Below the pieces are notes generated by a model, which was given only the letters and a program-made list of their open reading frames with translations, was not told where the DNA came from and did no database searches. Of a stretch of DNA of 64,000 bases, positions 1 through 8,970 are shown piece by piece. The translations under genes were made by a program, and so were the position numbers. Every line of letters begins with the position of its first letter. Position 1 is the first letter of the stretch. Origin of the DNA: DASVWZ01 sp963708575 (lineage in GTDB: Bacteria; Acidobacteriota; Terriglobia; Terriglobales; Acidobacteriaceae); assembly GCA_963708575.1 (NCBI GenBank), contig CAVPTB010000007.1:2232001-2296000 (forward strand). Direction: 5' to 3'.

Positions 1-1331
1 ATGTGCGCGTAAGTATCGGAGAGAAATATTTTGCGCGGTTCGGTTTCATCCCAATTTTTCCAGCGATCGCTGCCGATCACCACCAGGGATCCAAGGAGCA
101 CACCTACGATCATGCCCACTAACGTCAAGATGACGCGATGCGGCCCCCACTTTCTCGGCGGGACTTCGCCGCGATCCAGCACTTTGACCGTAGGAATTTC
201 TTTAGCTTCCTGTACTTTAGCCAGTTCATATTGCTGCGTCAGGACCTGGTAAACGACTTCCTCAATTTTGTCCCGGCGAAAGAGATCGGCGTACGTCGCT
301 CCCAATAATGGCAACTTTCGCAGTGACGGGAACGGCATATCAGATTGGCCCGCGTCGGAAGACGTGGCTGACAGATCGAGGTCGCTACTGCCGCTCAACA
401 CGCCAAGTTGGGTTCGCAACTCGGTCACCCGCGCCTGCAAGCTTCGAACGCGAACATTTTCTGGGGTGTAGATCGCCTGCAAGCCTCTCAATTGAGATTC
501 AGCGGCGATCAGTTCGCCTTCCAGCCCAGCTACCGCCTCGACTGTGGCCTTCCCCTGCACCAAGGGATCGAAGGTAGTATTCTTACTCGAAAACTGACTC
601 AGTTGAGCGGTCGCTTGGTCTAGGTCTTTCTTAACTTCCGTCAGACGCTGTTCCAGAAATTGGCGCTCTCGGCCAGCGGCCGAGGTACTAACGCTCGCAA
701 TTAACCGGTTAAGTTCCTCCACATAACCATTGGCCAGCGCAGCCGCCCGTTTAGGGTCGTGGTCGGCCACTGAAATCGTGATAATTCCACTTTTTCGGTC
801 TTGGGCGGTTTCGGTGTTCGACTCCAGTTCCTTGCAAGCCTCATCTTTTTGCACTCGCAAATGCAACCATGGCATACCGTAGACCGAGGTTAAGTCGAAT
901 CGATCGACGATACTCTCTTGTGCCGTTCGACTATGCAAAACACCGATGAAAAGGTCGCCTGTGTTATGTGCTCCCAACAGGTCGCCGGCGAGCATCCCGA
1001 GATCGCTTGATCCTCCGCTGCTGCCTCCGCCTGTCATCTTGCTCGCCATTCCGGCCATCATGGCCAGATTCTTACTGCCACCCTGATCGTCGGGGGGCAT
1101 CAAGAGAGTTGTCGAACGGTAGGTGTTGCGTAGAAACAGGCTGAAGATCAGAGTGATAGAACCGATCCATAACGCCCACTTTCGGAGCAGGCGGCGCTCG
1201 GACCAAAGCAGGCTGGCAAAATGGAGCAGACGATCCTCGGACTCCATCTCCAGGGGAACCCTAGGGCTTGCCGAAACCCGGGATTCCTCGGCCTCAACAT
1301 CGTACGGGATTGTGCGCACCCGCTTTTCCAT
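1..1331 (-). CDS. Wzz/GumC-like polysaccharide chain-length protein (partial)
   Basis: Inner-membrane polysaccharide co-polymerase of the Wzz/GumC type, which sets chain length during exopolysaccharide or O-antigen export. About 443 residues are visible; the C-terminus lies beyond the left edge. I see one N-terminal membrane segment (after RRLLRKWALW), a periplasmic region with helical Gln/Glu-rich stretches (about residues 215-330), and a second hydrophobic segment near the edge (HRVILTLVGMIVGVLLGSLV). A Gly/Ser-rich loop follows the first third. The ATG at 1331 lies 27 bases after the PAP2-Wzi gene, so the two are probably co-transcribed. Whether a cytoplasmic tyrosine kinase domain follows cannot be seen. 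Confidence 0.85.
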   Translation of the reverse strand, partial: MEKRVRTIPYDVEAEESRVSASPRVPLEMESEDRLLHFASLLWSERRLLRKWALWIGSITLIFSLFLRNTYRSTTLLMPPDDQGGSKNLAMMAGMASKMTGGGSSGGSSDLGMLAGDLLGAHNTGDLFIGVLHSRTAQESIVDRFDLTSVYGMPWLHLRVQKDEACKELESNTETAQDRKSGIITISVADHDPKRAAALANGYVEELNRLIASVSTSAAGRERQFLEQRLTEVKKDLDQATAQLSQFSSKNTTFDPLVQGKATVEAVAGLEGELIAAESQLRGLQAIYTPENVRVRSLQARVTELRTQLGVLSGSSDLDLSATSSDAGQSDMPFPSLRKLPLLGATYADLFRRDKIEEVVYQVLTQQYELAKVQEAKEIPTVKVLDRGEVPPRKWGPHRVILTLVGMIVGVLLGSLVVIGSDRWKNWDETEPRKIFLSDTYAH

Positions 1332-1358
1332 CTAATAAATTCCTTGCTCGAACAAAGA

Positions 1359-3830
1359 TTACCTCTTAACTGACCATTTTGGAGAAAAAGTTAGCTGTAC
1401 TGATGCGGTAACATTCGACTGGAGGGTCGGCGATATTACTGGAAAATTCCATCTCTCGTATTGCAGAAAGCCTTCGACAAAAAGGTTGGAGCGTACCTGA
1501 AATTCCCCCTTTACGCCAAAATCATGCAAACCGCCACCGCCAGGAAGGAAGTCCTTTGAAACAACTTCTCTCCGATATTGAAGCTGAAGGTTGGTGCGAG
1601 GTGAGAACCAGTAAGTTGCCCAGGCTTGTCCGCCCTTTCCCGCTCGACCGATCCAACTGCCCATGATCTGGCTGTAGTTGGTGTATCCCGAAACATATCT
1701 TCCGTTGTCGTAGTAATTTCCAATGAAAACCGTGTTGGGAGCGTCGGTGTAAACGGATTCTGCGCGAAGATCGAGTTTGTTCAGCTTCGGCAACTTCGGC
1801 AAGTATATGCCCGCACGTATGGCGGGCCGTGAAGAACCAATCGGCGAGATCTCGTCTTCGACGAAGGAGTCGGCATACAAGGTCGCCCAATCGCGTAGAT
1901 GTGGAAGGCGGTAGCTGAAGTCTGCGGTAGATCGGCGGTCGCCATAGTTGCCGTTGTAGAGTACGACCGAGCAGGTTCCAATCGCGCACCGCGGGTTGTA
2001 GGTGAGAAAGAAATTTCCAAACGTAACGGGCGAACCTGGCCCACCAAAAACTGAGCTGATTCCCATACCAAATTCAAAATTGTCGGTAGGTTTGAAACTT
2101 ACTTTGTCGATGTGGACGAAAGGCTGGTCGTTGATGCTCGGACCGTAGAGAGTTCCGTTGGACCTAACCCACTCTGCACCGTCCATTCGACCCAGAGCGA
2201 ACTCCGCGCGCATGGGTCCTAAGAGTCGAGAGAGTCCTGGAACATAGACCGGAGAAATCTGATCAAATCGAACCATCGGAATTGGTTCGGCGTTATTGCT
2301 GAATAGGAATGGTCCTCCGACCCCAGGGCCTAACCAGAGGCTCTCTTTCCCGAACGAAATCTGGAAGTCGTGAAAAGTGAAGCCGACGGAACTATCCAAA
2401 AGCCGGAAACGACTCACCTCTGGAGAACCTGTGGTTACTGTGGGAACCGTGTCAAGTGAGGCGAGTACCGCGACTGTGCTGCTGGGATACGCGGCTATGG
2501 ACGGCGCTCTCTGATACTCACCTTGGAAAGCGACGTATACCGGCCCAGCCTCTGCATATCCCTGCACTCCGGTGACGTCATTGAATCCCTCGCCGTATGG
2601 GCGGCCGTAATCGTTGACGATGGTTTGCGCAATGTGGAAACCATCGCGCAACGGCTGGCCCGAGATCCCCGTCCCCCGACTATAGACCGAATCCAAAGTC
2701 GCGTTCACGTTGCTCGCACCATCCAATTGCCGTAAGTCCTGATCGAAATAGACAGCAAGGGTGTCATACAGCTTTTGCGCTGAGGGCTCAGCCTCGTGAC
2801 CTGATTCGAATTTGTCACTAGCGTCTTCCAGGAGGCGAGCAAATTCCAATCGCGTCCAGGGTCGCATGTCTACCAGATCGGAGTGCACATAGCCCAGCGC
2901 AATCAGACGATCGACTGCCGGATAGACCCAGCTATCAATCGGAACGTATGGCGAACCCAGGTTTGAAGAATTGCGCGGCTTTTCCGGTTGGTCGGGCAAG
3001 AAGCTTCCCCAACCACTGCCGCCCAATTCCTTGTCGTGGTGCGCTCGGTATATTTCTCGCCCGAAATACCATCCGAGAGCGCTTCCGATTACAACGTCAC
3101 TGGGAAAATGTTGCCGCGCCGTGACGCGAGTGAGAGTAACGGCCGATGCCGCTCCGTAGGCTGCGATCTGGGAAAGCGTTCCCGGATACTCATGAGCAAC
3201 AACGCTTGCTATCGACCAGGCGATCGCGGAATGCTCCGACGGGAAAGATGCTCCTCCGTGGAAAAAATTACCATTTCCATTCCCTTCGAGGGGCCGCTGC
3301 CGCTGGGTGATTTCTTTGAACAAATAAGTAACCGCAGTGCTATTAATGGCTGCCTCACCGGCGAGAAGACCTGCTTCGCCAAGGTGATCGTTGTGGGTAA
3401 GATGTCCCAGTAGGAAAGCGCCCCCGCCCGCGCCGATCATGGCATAGGTGGTGTAGTCAGAAATGTGCAAACTCCGAGTCAGTTGGCTCGGAGAATTGGG
3501 AACTTGTCGTGATATCCAACTATCACCCAGGATCAAGCCCGTTATCCCGGCTGCTGAAGGCACGATCCACTGGAGATCCTGAATTCGCAATCTGCTGGGG
3601 CCAGTCCAGAAATATTTCTGATCTTGAACGATGTGCTTCAGGAAAGGCGAAACCAGCCGGTTCTCAGGATCTTCGCCCGGTTCCAGCTCGTAGGTTTGGT
3701 CTGGTTTTGGTACAGAGGCGGCTTTTCCAGGGTCTGCGGCCCCTTGCGATTGAGCATCCATCGCCTTGACCAAGCTTAAGATGGCGAATAAAAACAATAC
3801 GATCCGAAAAACCTCCGAGCGTCCTCGCAT
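1359..3830 (-). CDS. PAP2 phosphatase / Wzi-type outer-membrane fusion
   Basis: 823-residue protein with two parts. After a hydrophobic signal (residues 8-24) comes a PAP2 phosphatase domain with all three family motifs: KEITQRQRP (172-180), FPSEH (196-200, with Glu in place of the usual Gly) and R235-x5-H241-x3-D245. PAP2 enzymes remove phosphate from lipid carriers such as undecaprenyl pyrophosphate. From about residue 296 to the end the sequence resembles capsule assembly protein Wzi, an outer-membrane beta-barrel that holds surface polysaccharide (opening YVPIDSWVYPAVDRL). I chose the ATG at 3830 because it directly precedes the signal sequence and lies 11 bases past the stop of the exporter gene; the open frame runs 91 codons further upstream into that gene. 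The fusion suggests carrier recycling joined to surface anchoring. Confidence 0.85.
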   Translation of the reverse strand: MRGRSEVFRIVLFLFAILSLVKAMDAQSQGAADPGKAASVPKPDQTYELEPGEDPENRLVSPFLKHIVQDQKYFWTGPSRLRIQDLQWIVPSAAGITGLILGDSWISRQVPNSPSQLTRSLHISDYTTYAMIGAGGGAFLLGHLTHNDHLGEAGLLAGEAAINSTAVTYLFKEITQRQRPLEGNGNGNFFHGGASFPSEHSAIAWSIASVVAHEYPGTLSQIAAYGAASAVTLTRVTARQHFPSDVVIGSALGWYFGREIYRAHHDKELGGSGWGSFLPDQPEKPRNSSNLGSPYVPIDSWVYPAVDRLIALGYVHSDLVDMRPWTRLEFARLLEDASDKFESGHEAEPSAQKLYDTLAVYFDQDLRQLDGASNVNATLDSVYSRGTGISGQPLRDGFHIAQTIVNDYGRPYGEGFNDVTGVQGYAEAGPVYVAFQGEYQRAPSIAAYPSSTVAVLASLDTVPTVTTGSPEVSRFRLLDSSVGFTFHDFQISFGKESLWLGPGVGGPFLFSNNAEPIPMVRFDQISPVYVPGLSRLLGPMRAEFALGRMDGAEWVRSNGTLYGPSINDQPFVHIDKVSFKPTDNFEFGMGISSVFGGPGSPVTFGNFFLTYNPRCAIGTCSVVLYNGNYGDRRSTADFSYRLPHLRDWATLYADSFVEDEISPIGSSRPAIRAGIYLPKLPKLNKLDLRAESVYTDAPNTVFIGNYYDNGRYVSGYTNYSQIMGSWIGRAGKGGQAWATYWFSPRTNLQLQYRREVVSKDFLPGGGGLHDFGVKGEFQVRSNLFVEGFLQYERWNFPVISPTLQSNVTASVQLTFSPKWSVKR

Positions 3831-3841
3831 TCGCGGATTGC

Positions 3842-6800
3842 CTAGAAGCTTCTCGCGACTTGGATCGCGATACCAACCGCGTAGGCAAGTTGTGCCGACT
3901 CCAGTGTGGTCTTCCACTTGGAATTGATCGAATAAGCTTTTTCGGGCACAACAACCATATCCCCAGGTTGCAAGGCTGCGCTCTCTACCCCTCCGCTGAA
4001 CATGCCTCCGGGTCCACCCACAACTGAGCCGTCGGCGCGAATTACGAAGGTCGCCTTGCGATTTGCCATCTGCGTGGGGCCTCCGGCTTGTCTTAGATAC
4101 CATCCGGCGTTTTTCCCTGGCTTGAAGGTGATTGCGGTGGGGTTGTAAACCGAGCCGTCCACCAACACGATATTGGGCTTTTTGGGAATGTAGATAACGT
4201 CTCCAGCTCGAACCTGAATATCGGTCGAAGTGTTCGCCCAGCGTTTAACGTTGCTGGACACGTGGATTACCAACCGGCCAGCCGGAGGCGTGTTTTCCAA
4301 TTTTTCCAAGGTAGTTTTGTATTGCAGGGAGGCCGCTTGTGCCGTCATCTGCTGATCTTCGTCCATTCCAGGAACAACTTTTACTTCAGCTGCCTCGCCC
4401 TGTACTCTTCGGATCAGGTCCAGCCGGTTCTGTTCCTCTAGGTTCCTCACCTGCACTCGCTCGAATACGGACCCGTAAGGATAAGCGTCACTGCGAAAAC
4501 CCCCGGCCCGAGCAATGATCGAACTTAGGCGCTCACCCTCCTGAATTCCGTACGTACCAGGGTGCAGCACTTCGCCCTTTACCGTGATGGTAGCGCCCAC
4601 ATCAGTCCAGCCAGTAAGTTGTCGAACCGTGAGGACGTCTCCGTCTCGAAGTCGAACATCCGCATCGGGCTCGTTGGCCAGGGCCTTGGCGAGCAACACA
4701 TTAACGTGATCACTGACTATCTTGCTGCCCTCGGCTACTTCGTAGCGGGTTAGGTCTGCTTCATCCGTGAAAGCGCTACGCTTCAATCCACCGGCGAACC
4801 GAACCAAATCGGCCGCCGTCATGTTCTCTCCTAGTGGATACTTGCCCGGTCGTGCAACCTCTCCTTCGACGCTTACAGTCGGGGGATCAGTCTTCGTAAG
4901 GTTTTTGTGGATGAAGACTCGATCCTTAGGTTCCAGCAGAACATTGTTCGCAGGATCTCCTTCGAGCGCCTTCTCCAGGTTCACGCTCAACACTTGCAAC
5001 TTCCCATCCTGGGTCTTTCGGAAAACCTGCGCATCGCTGAACTGCGCTTCCGCCGTCGTGTTGCCCGCCAAATAGACCGCATCGCGCAAGTAGGTCGCAC
5101 CATTCGTGACATGGTCCCCAGGATCGCGCACCGCTCCCGTCACGGTAATCACGGGAGGGTCTTCAAAATCGAACCGGCCGAAAACTCGAATCGTATCGAA
5201 AGGCTGCAGAACTACATCCTGTTCCTTTCCCGCTAGTGCATCGTCCAAGTTGAAGGCCAGAATCTCGGGAGCGTTGTCCGGAGCTTTCAGCCGGACAATC
5301 TCAGCGTGCTGCTTGTAAGGCTCCGGCAAGAGATCCTTGTAAGACTTAATCAAGTCAGTGACCTTCATGCCATCACGATAAGCAAATTTCCCCGGCCTAA
5401 AAACATGACCCTCTAAATAAACCGTCTTGTCGGCGTACGGCAAAATCGGAGAGATCTGAACCTTGTCGCCATCCTGGATAGCAAAGTCCTGGAGGGCGGC
5501 GGTCACGGAATCCTGGTTGTTATTCTCAGGGATGTCGAGCCGCAACATTGTTCTACTCTCGTGCGCTTGCAGCCGCTGCACATCTACGTGCCGAAGAGTT
5601 CCGGAGGGCAGTACACCTCCTGCGATCTGTAGAACTTCAGCCAAGTTCTTTTCGCCATTTAATTCGTAGATTGCAGGGCGCCGAACCATACCTTCGACCG
5701 TCACTTCGGGCCCGATCGAAGGAACCAGGAGAGTATCGCCCGATTCCATCCGCTGAAGATCCGCGTTAACACCATGAAGCAACAGATCGTAGAGGTCGAC
5801 TTGTTGAACTAAAACCTTTCCGCGATAGTGCTTGATGATTCGTAGACTGCCGCGAGTGGTCGGTCCACCGGCTTCATACAACGCGTTCAAGGGTGTCGAC
5901 AATGCACTGACGTCGTATGCACCAGGACGCTCGACGTCACCCACAATGTAGACACGAATCGAACGTAAGCGCGTAATCGAAACGTCCGCCTCGACATCCC
6001 TATATTGAGTTCGCAGGGCCGCCTGAACCATGTGCTGAACATCACCAAGTGTTTTGCCCGAAACTTGGACATTTCCTACGTCGGGAAGCGCGACCTGACC
6101 TTCACGGCTTACTACTCGTCGCAAACGTTGGCCGACGCTGCCGAACATGTCGATATTGAGCCCATCGCCGGGACCCAGAACGTATTCGGGACCGACCGGC
6201 ATGTCCATCGGAAGGCTGTCAACGTTGCCCGTCCCATTGCGAAACACATCCTGGCCAAATCGTTCCAACGTCGGCGATCGTCGTTGGTATTGCGAGTAAA
6301 GATCGTACAGAGAAGGAACATCGGCGTAAGGATTGGGACGACGCGTTAAGGCCGGTTGTTTTGCGTCTTGCGCCAAAACCGGGGCACGCGAAGAAACATG
6401 TGGAATTGCGGACGATTCTTCGGCGTCGTTGTTTCCGTAGGGATCGATGGGGGCTAGACCTGCGCCTCCAAGGGCGGCCCCGAGTCCTCCTCCCGCCAGA
6501 CCTGCGGAGTCAAACCCTTTTAACAACGACGATCCGGATGAGTCGTCTCCTGACGAACTACTGGCCGTGCCGCTACCACTCCCACGCATGCTTGTCGAAA
6601 GAAGCGAAGATATCTGATCTGGTGAGATCTTCGGCATGGATCCGGGATCGGTGGAAAGAGCCCCCACATCAATTCCAGCAGCCTGGGCCTGGGCAAGCAA
6701 AAGCGCTCGTCGGGGATCGGTTCCAGATCCGCCAGGCGTTTGTTGTGGACTGCTCGACGAACCATTGGGCGCTGCAGATGAGTTTTCACCCGACTGTCCA

Positions 6801-7330
6801 CGATTTGCCGACCAGTACGAGTCTTCTTGGTTGGTTGCGGATTTCAGTCCGCCTTGATTTGTCGATAGGCCAGCAAAGGACGGCGGCATCCCAACAGTCG
6901 GTTGCTGACGCGCCAATTCTGCACGTGACGGCTTCGCTCGAACGTAGGCGCGATCTTCGATTTCGTGGGTGAAGAGCACTCGAACGTTTTCGTCTTCACG
7001 AACCAGGCGAAAGAGAACGTCATCATCAAGGTCCTCGGTTGCCAGGAGCCGTCCTTGTTGATAAGCCGTTCTGACGAGGAGTTTCTTGCATTCCAGCAAC
7101 AGACCCGGCTCATCATTCAGGATCGATATGATCTTGTCGGCCGACAAAGCTACCAGCCGTTCAGCTTCCAATTCAGCGCTTGACTGCTCAAGAGGAAGCG
7201 CTTTGGTGTGATCGCCGTACGATTTTTCGTGGGTCATCGGCTGTCTCTGGGCGTCAGTCGACTGAGCGGCCGACACCGCGACTCCGAACGAAAGCTGAAG
7301 CAGAACACAAATCGAAAGAACCGTTTTCAT
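3842..7330 (-). CDS. Wza-like polysaccharide export protein with SLBB repeats
   Basis: 1162-residue outer-membrane or periplasmic exporter of the Wza/BexD family. It has a signal peptide (residues 1-22, ending AVSAA), a low-complexity Ser/Gly/Ala region (about 180-300), a Poly_export domain (about 378-460, YVLGPGDGLNIDMFG) and then a series of SLBB domains, each opening with a phrase such as VYIVGDVERPGAY, VYLEGHVFRPGKF, VTGAVRDPGDH, VEGEVARPGKY or VKGEVLHPGTY. The C-terminus is hydrophobic (LAYAVGIAIQVA). It is about three times the length of E. coli Wza because of the extra SLBB domains, as in other soil bacteria. It is the first gene of a leftward operon with the PAP2-Wzi and Wzz-like genes; an AAGGAA sequence precedes the ATG. 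Confidence 0.9.
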   Translation of the reverse strand: MKTVLSICVLLQLSFGVAVSAAQSTDAQRQPMTHEKSYGDHTKALPLEQSSAELEAERLVALSADKIISILNDEPGLLLECKKLLVRTAYQQGRLLATEDLDDDVLFRLVREDENVRVLFTHEIEDRAYVRAKPSRAELARQQPTVGMPPSFAGLSTNQGGLKSATNQEDSYWSANRGQSGENSSAAPNGSSSSPQQTPGGSGTDPRRALLLAQAQAAGIDVGALSTDPGSMPKISPDQISSLLSTSMRGSGSGTASSSSGDDSSGSSLLKGFDSAGLAGGGLGAALGGAGLAPIDPYGNNDAEESSAIPHVSSRAPVLAQDAKQPALTRRPNPYADVPSLYDLYSQYQRRSPTLERFGQDVFRNGTGNVDSLPMDMPVGPEYVLGPGDGLNIDMFGSVGQRLRRVVSREGQVALPDVGNVQVSGKTLGDVQHMVQAALRTQYRDVEADVSITRLRSIRVYIVGDVERPGAYDVSALSTPLNALYEAGGPTTRGSLRIIKHYRGKVLVQQVDLYDLLLHGVNADLQRMESGDTLLVPSIGPEVTVEGMVRRPAIYELNGEKNLAEVLQIAGGVLPSGTLRHVDVQRLQAHESRTMLRLDIPENNNQDSVTAALQDFAIQDGDKVQISPILPYADKTVYLEGHVFRPGKFAYRDGMKVTDLIKSYKDLLPEPYKQHAEIVRLKAPDNAPEILAFNLDDALAGKEQDVVLQPFDTIRVFGRFDFEDPPVITVTGAVRDPGDHVTNGATYLRDAVYLAGNTTAEAQFSDAQVFRKTQDGKLQVLSVNLEKALEGDPANNVLLEPKDRVFIHKNLTKTDPPTVSVEGEVARPGKYPLGENMTAADLVRFAGGLKRSAFTDEADLTRYEVAEGSKIVSDHVNVLLAKALANEPDADVRLRDGDVLTVRQLTGWTDVGATITVKGEVLHPGTYGIQEGERLSSIIARAGGFRSDAYPYGSVFERVQVRNLEEQNRLDLIRRVQGEAAEVKVVPGMDEDQQMTAQAASLQYKTTLEKLENTPPAGRLVIHVSSNVKRWANTSTDIQVRAGDVIYIPKKPNIVLVDGSVYNPTAITFKPGKNAGWYLRQAGGPTQMANRKATFVIRADGSVVGGPGGMFSGGVESAALQPGDMVVVPEKAYSINSKWKTTLESAQLAYAVGIAIQVARSF

Positions 7331-7383
7331 GGATACATTTCCTTGGTAAAACCCACTCAGACTGGCAACTACAGGCGGTACTT

Positions 7384-7423
7384 GTAGCTCCGCCCTCTCA
7401 CTTACAGGGCGATTGTGAGCTAC
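7384..7423 (-). promoter_or_regulatory. Long hairpin in the exopolysaccharide operon leader
   Basis: GTAGCTC (7384-7390) pairs with GAGCTAC (7417-7423), and inside it CGCCCT (7391-7396) pairs with AGGGCG (7406-7411), giving 13 base pairs with one 5-base bulge and a 9-base loop. It lies 54-93 bases before the exporter start codon on the transcribed strand. It has no T-run, so a leader structure or protein-binding site is more likely than a terminator. The function is unknown. Confidence 0.5.
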
Positions 7424-7513
7424 CCCCTCCGACTCAATTTCAATCCACCAGCAATTACCACTTATCTGTGACTAATTACTAAATAGTTAAACGTATGAAA
7501 CAAACCCGCGTGG

Positions 7514-7546
7514 CTCTGCGAAGTCGCGAAAACTTGTGCCGCAGAG
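7514..7546 (-). terminator. Hairpin after the receiver-like gene (possible terminator)
   Basis: CTCTGCG (7514-7520) pairs with CGCAGAG (7540-7546), and the inner AAGT (7521-7524) pairs with ACTT (7532-7535). It starts 28 bases past the stop of the receiver-like gene at 7575. There is no U-tract, so termination is uncertain. Confidence 0.35.
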
Positions 7547-7574
7547 GTTCATCGTCACGCACCTCTCAGACAGC

Positions 7575-7946
7575 TTAGATTCCCACTAGTTCTGGCTTGC
7601 CGCGCAGGACGCTTAGAATGCCGTTCTCCGAAGACTCAACCGGCATCGAACGAATGTCCACGAAGGCCCAGTAGAAAACGCCTTTGTTCTGTTCCGCTGC
7701 CAGGGCAATAATTTTCATTTGTGGATAACGGCCCAGCAAGAATCCACCGAGCCCGGGGCGCATTTCGGGCCCATCAGGTGCCATAATCAGATAGTCCGGG
7801 CGGATCCTCTCGACCAGTTCAGTGATCTCAGCTTCGTCTTGAGTTTCACCGACAATCTCTATGTCAGGCTGATCCGCAATGGTTGCCAATACCAGGTCCT
7901 TCATCAACCTGGGCTGAATTGCTACCAAAACTTTAGCTTTTTGCAC
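7575..7946 (-). CDS. Degenerate receiver (pseudo-receiver) protein
   Basis: 123 residues resembling a response-regulator receiver domain with no output domain. The N-terminus (KVLVAIQPRLMKDLVLATIADQ) follows the beta1-alpha1 pattern of NarL-type receivers, and PDYLIMAPDGPEM falls where the phospho-accepting Asp is expected. In place of the usual L-L-D the sequence has I-M-A, and the acidic pair of beta1 is also missing, so phosphorylation is doubtful. It lies between a NarL/LuxR-type regulator and the exopolysaccharide operon, all on one strand, which suggests but does not prove a part in controlling that operon. Confidence 0.6.
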   Translation of the reverse strand: MQKAKVLVAIQPRLMKDLVLATIADQPDIEIVGETQDEAEITELVERIRPDYLIMAPDGPEMRPGLGGFLLGRYPQMKIIALAAEQNKGVFYWAFVDIRSMPVESSENGILSVLRGKPELVGI

Positions 7947-8080
7947 GATCGTCTCCGTGCTTCGCAGTATCTCCCATCTAAACGTACAAAATAAGGCTCA
8001 AATTTGGGCTAGGAAATCCCGCCGTGAAGTACCTAAGGAAGCTCGAGGCAGGCACCGCGATGAGCAAGTTTGTGAGTGAT

Positions 8081-8101
8081 TCGGTACCTAAAAAGTACCG
8101 A
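8081..8101 (-). terminator. Perfect 7-bp hairpin between the two regulator genes
   Basis: TCGGTAC (8081-8087) and GTACCGA (8095-8101) flank a 7-base loop that reads as a T-run on the minus strand. It lies 27 bases past the stop of the LuxR-type gene. A weak terminator or a regulatory palindrome are both possible. Confidence 0.4.
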
Positions 8102-8127
8102 TGAATATCATCCGGGTCCAATTCCGG

Positions 8128-8796
8128 TCACGCGGACGCTCTCGGCATCTTGCAGAGTTCTACCGCTCGCCAGCGATCACTGGCGCCCACTTTCCGCAAC
8201 ATTCGATGCACGTGATTTTTCACCGTCTGCTCGGAGAGATTGAGTTGGGACGCAATTTGCTTGTTAGTCAACCCGTGGTCGATCAGTTGAACGAGTTGCT
8301 GTTCTCGGCGGGTGAGTCCGAGATTTCGTCTGACCACAAAAGTTGCCGGGACAGGGCTTTGTTTCGCCACCTGTTCGAAAAGTGAGAGGCATAACCGCGG
8401 AGGACAAACCGCCTCTTGGTCAGCCACAGAGCGCACAGCAGCGGCCACTTCCATTGCCGATGCGTCCTTTAACACATAACCCACGATTCCATCACGCACG
8501 GCGCGAAGAAACATCTCGGGACTGTTTTCCATTCCGATCATCACTACCTTAAGATCGGGCATAACAGCTCTTAACTCCGGAATTAGGCGCAGGTCGGAGA
8601 GGGCCATAGCCGTTGAATCCGATATCAGTACTTGCGGAGAACTTTCCGTAATTTGGGACACCACATTTGGGGAAAATTCGGACGCGCCTACAACTTGAAT
8701 AAAGTTCTTTTTGTTGAGAATGCGAGCCAAGGCCTCCCTCAAGAGCCGATTCTCGGCCAGAATAAATACCCGAATACTCTCGACGGCATCAGACAT
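8128..8796 (-). CDS. NarL/LuxR-family response regulator
   Basis: 222-residue two-component regulator. The N-terminal receiver (about 1-120) keeps a candidate phospho-accepting Asp in VLISDSTAM and the conserved Lys in GYVLKDAS. The C-terminal LuxR-type helix-turn-helix (about 155-215) reads LTRREQQLVQLIDHGLTNKQ and continues with IASQLNLSEQTVKNHVHRML, the usual family signature. I chose the ATG at 8796 because GGAGG lies 6 bases upstream; a GTG five codons earlier overlaps that Shine-Dalgarno sequence. No sensor kinase is adjacent, so its signal is unknown; the exopolysaccharide operon downstream on the same strand is a plausible target. Confidence 0.9.
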   Translation of the reverse strand: MSDAVESIRVFILAENRLLREALARILNKKNFIQVVGASEFSPNVVSQITESSPQVLISDSTAMALSDLRLIPELRAVMPDLKVVMIGMENSPEMFLRAVRDGIVGYVLKDASAMEVAAAVRSVADQEAVCPPRLCLSLFEQVAKQSPVPATFVVRRNLGLTRREQQLVQLIDHGLTNKQIASQLNLSEQTVKNHVHRMLRKVGASDRWRAVELCKMPRASA

Positions 8797-8970
8797 AACA
8801 AACCTCCGCACTTACGCATACGCCCCCCTAGCGATACGTAAAGCGCTCTAGAAACTGACCAATCGGATGATTAAGAATATCTGTTTTTGCCATAAAACGC
8901 GAGGTCAACACGGTCAGGATTTCGCGAAACGGAAAGGGAGATCCGCCTGCCACCCCCCTTTAACAATGTC

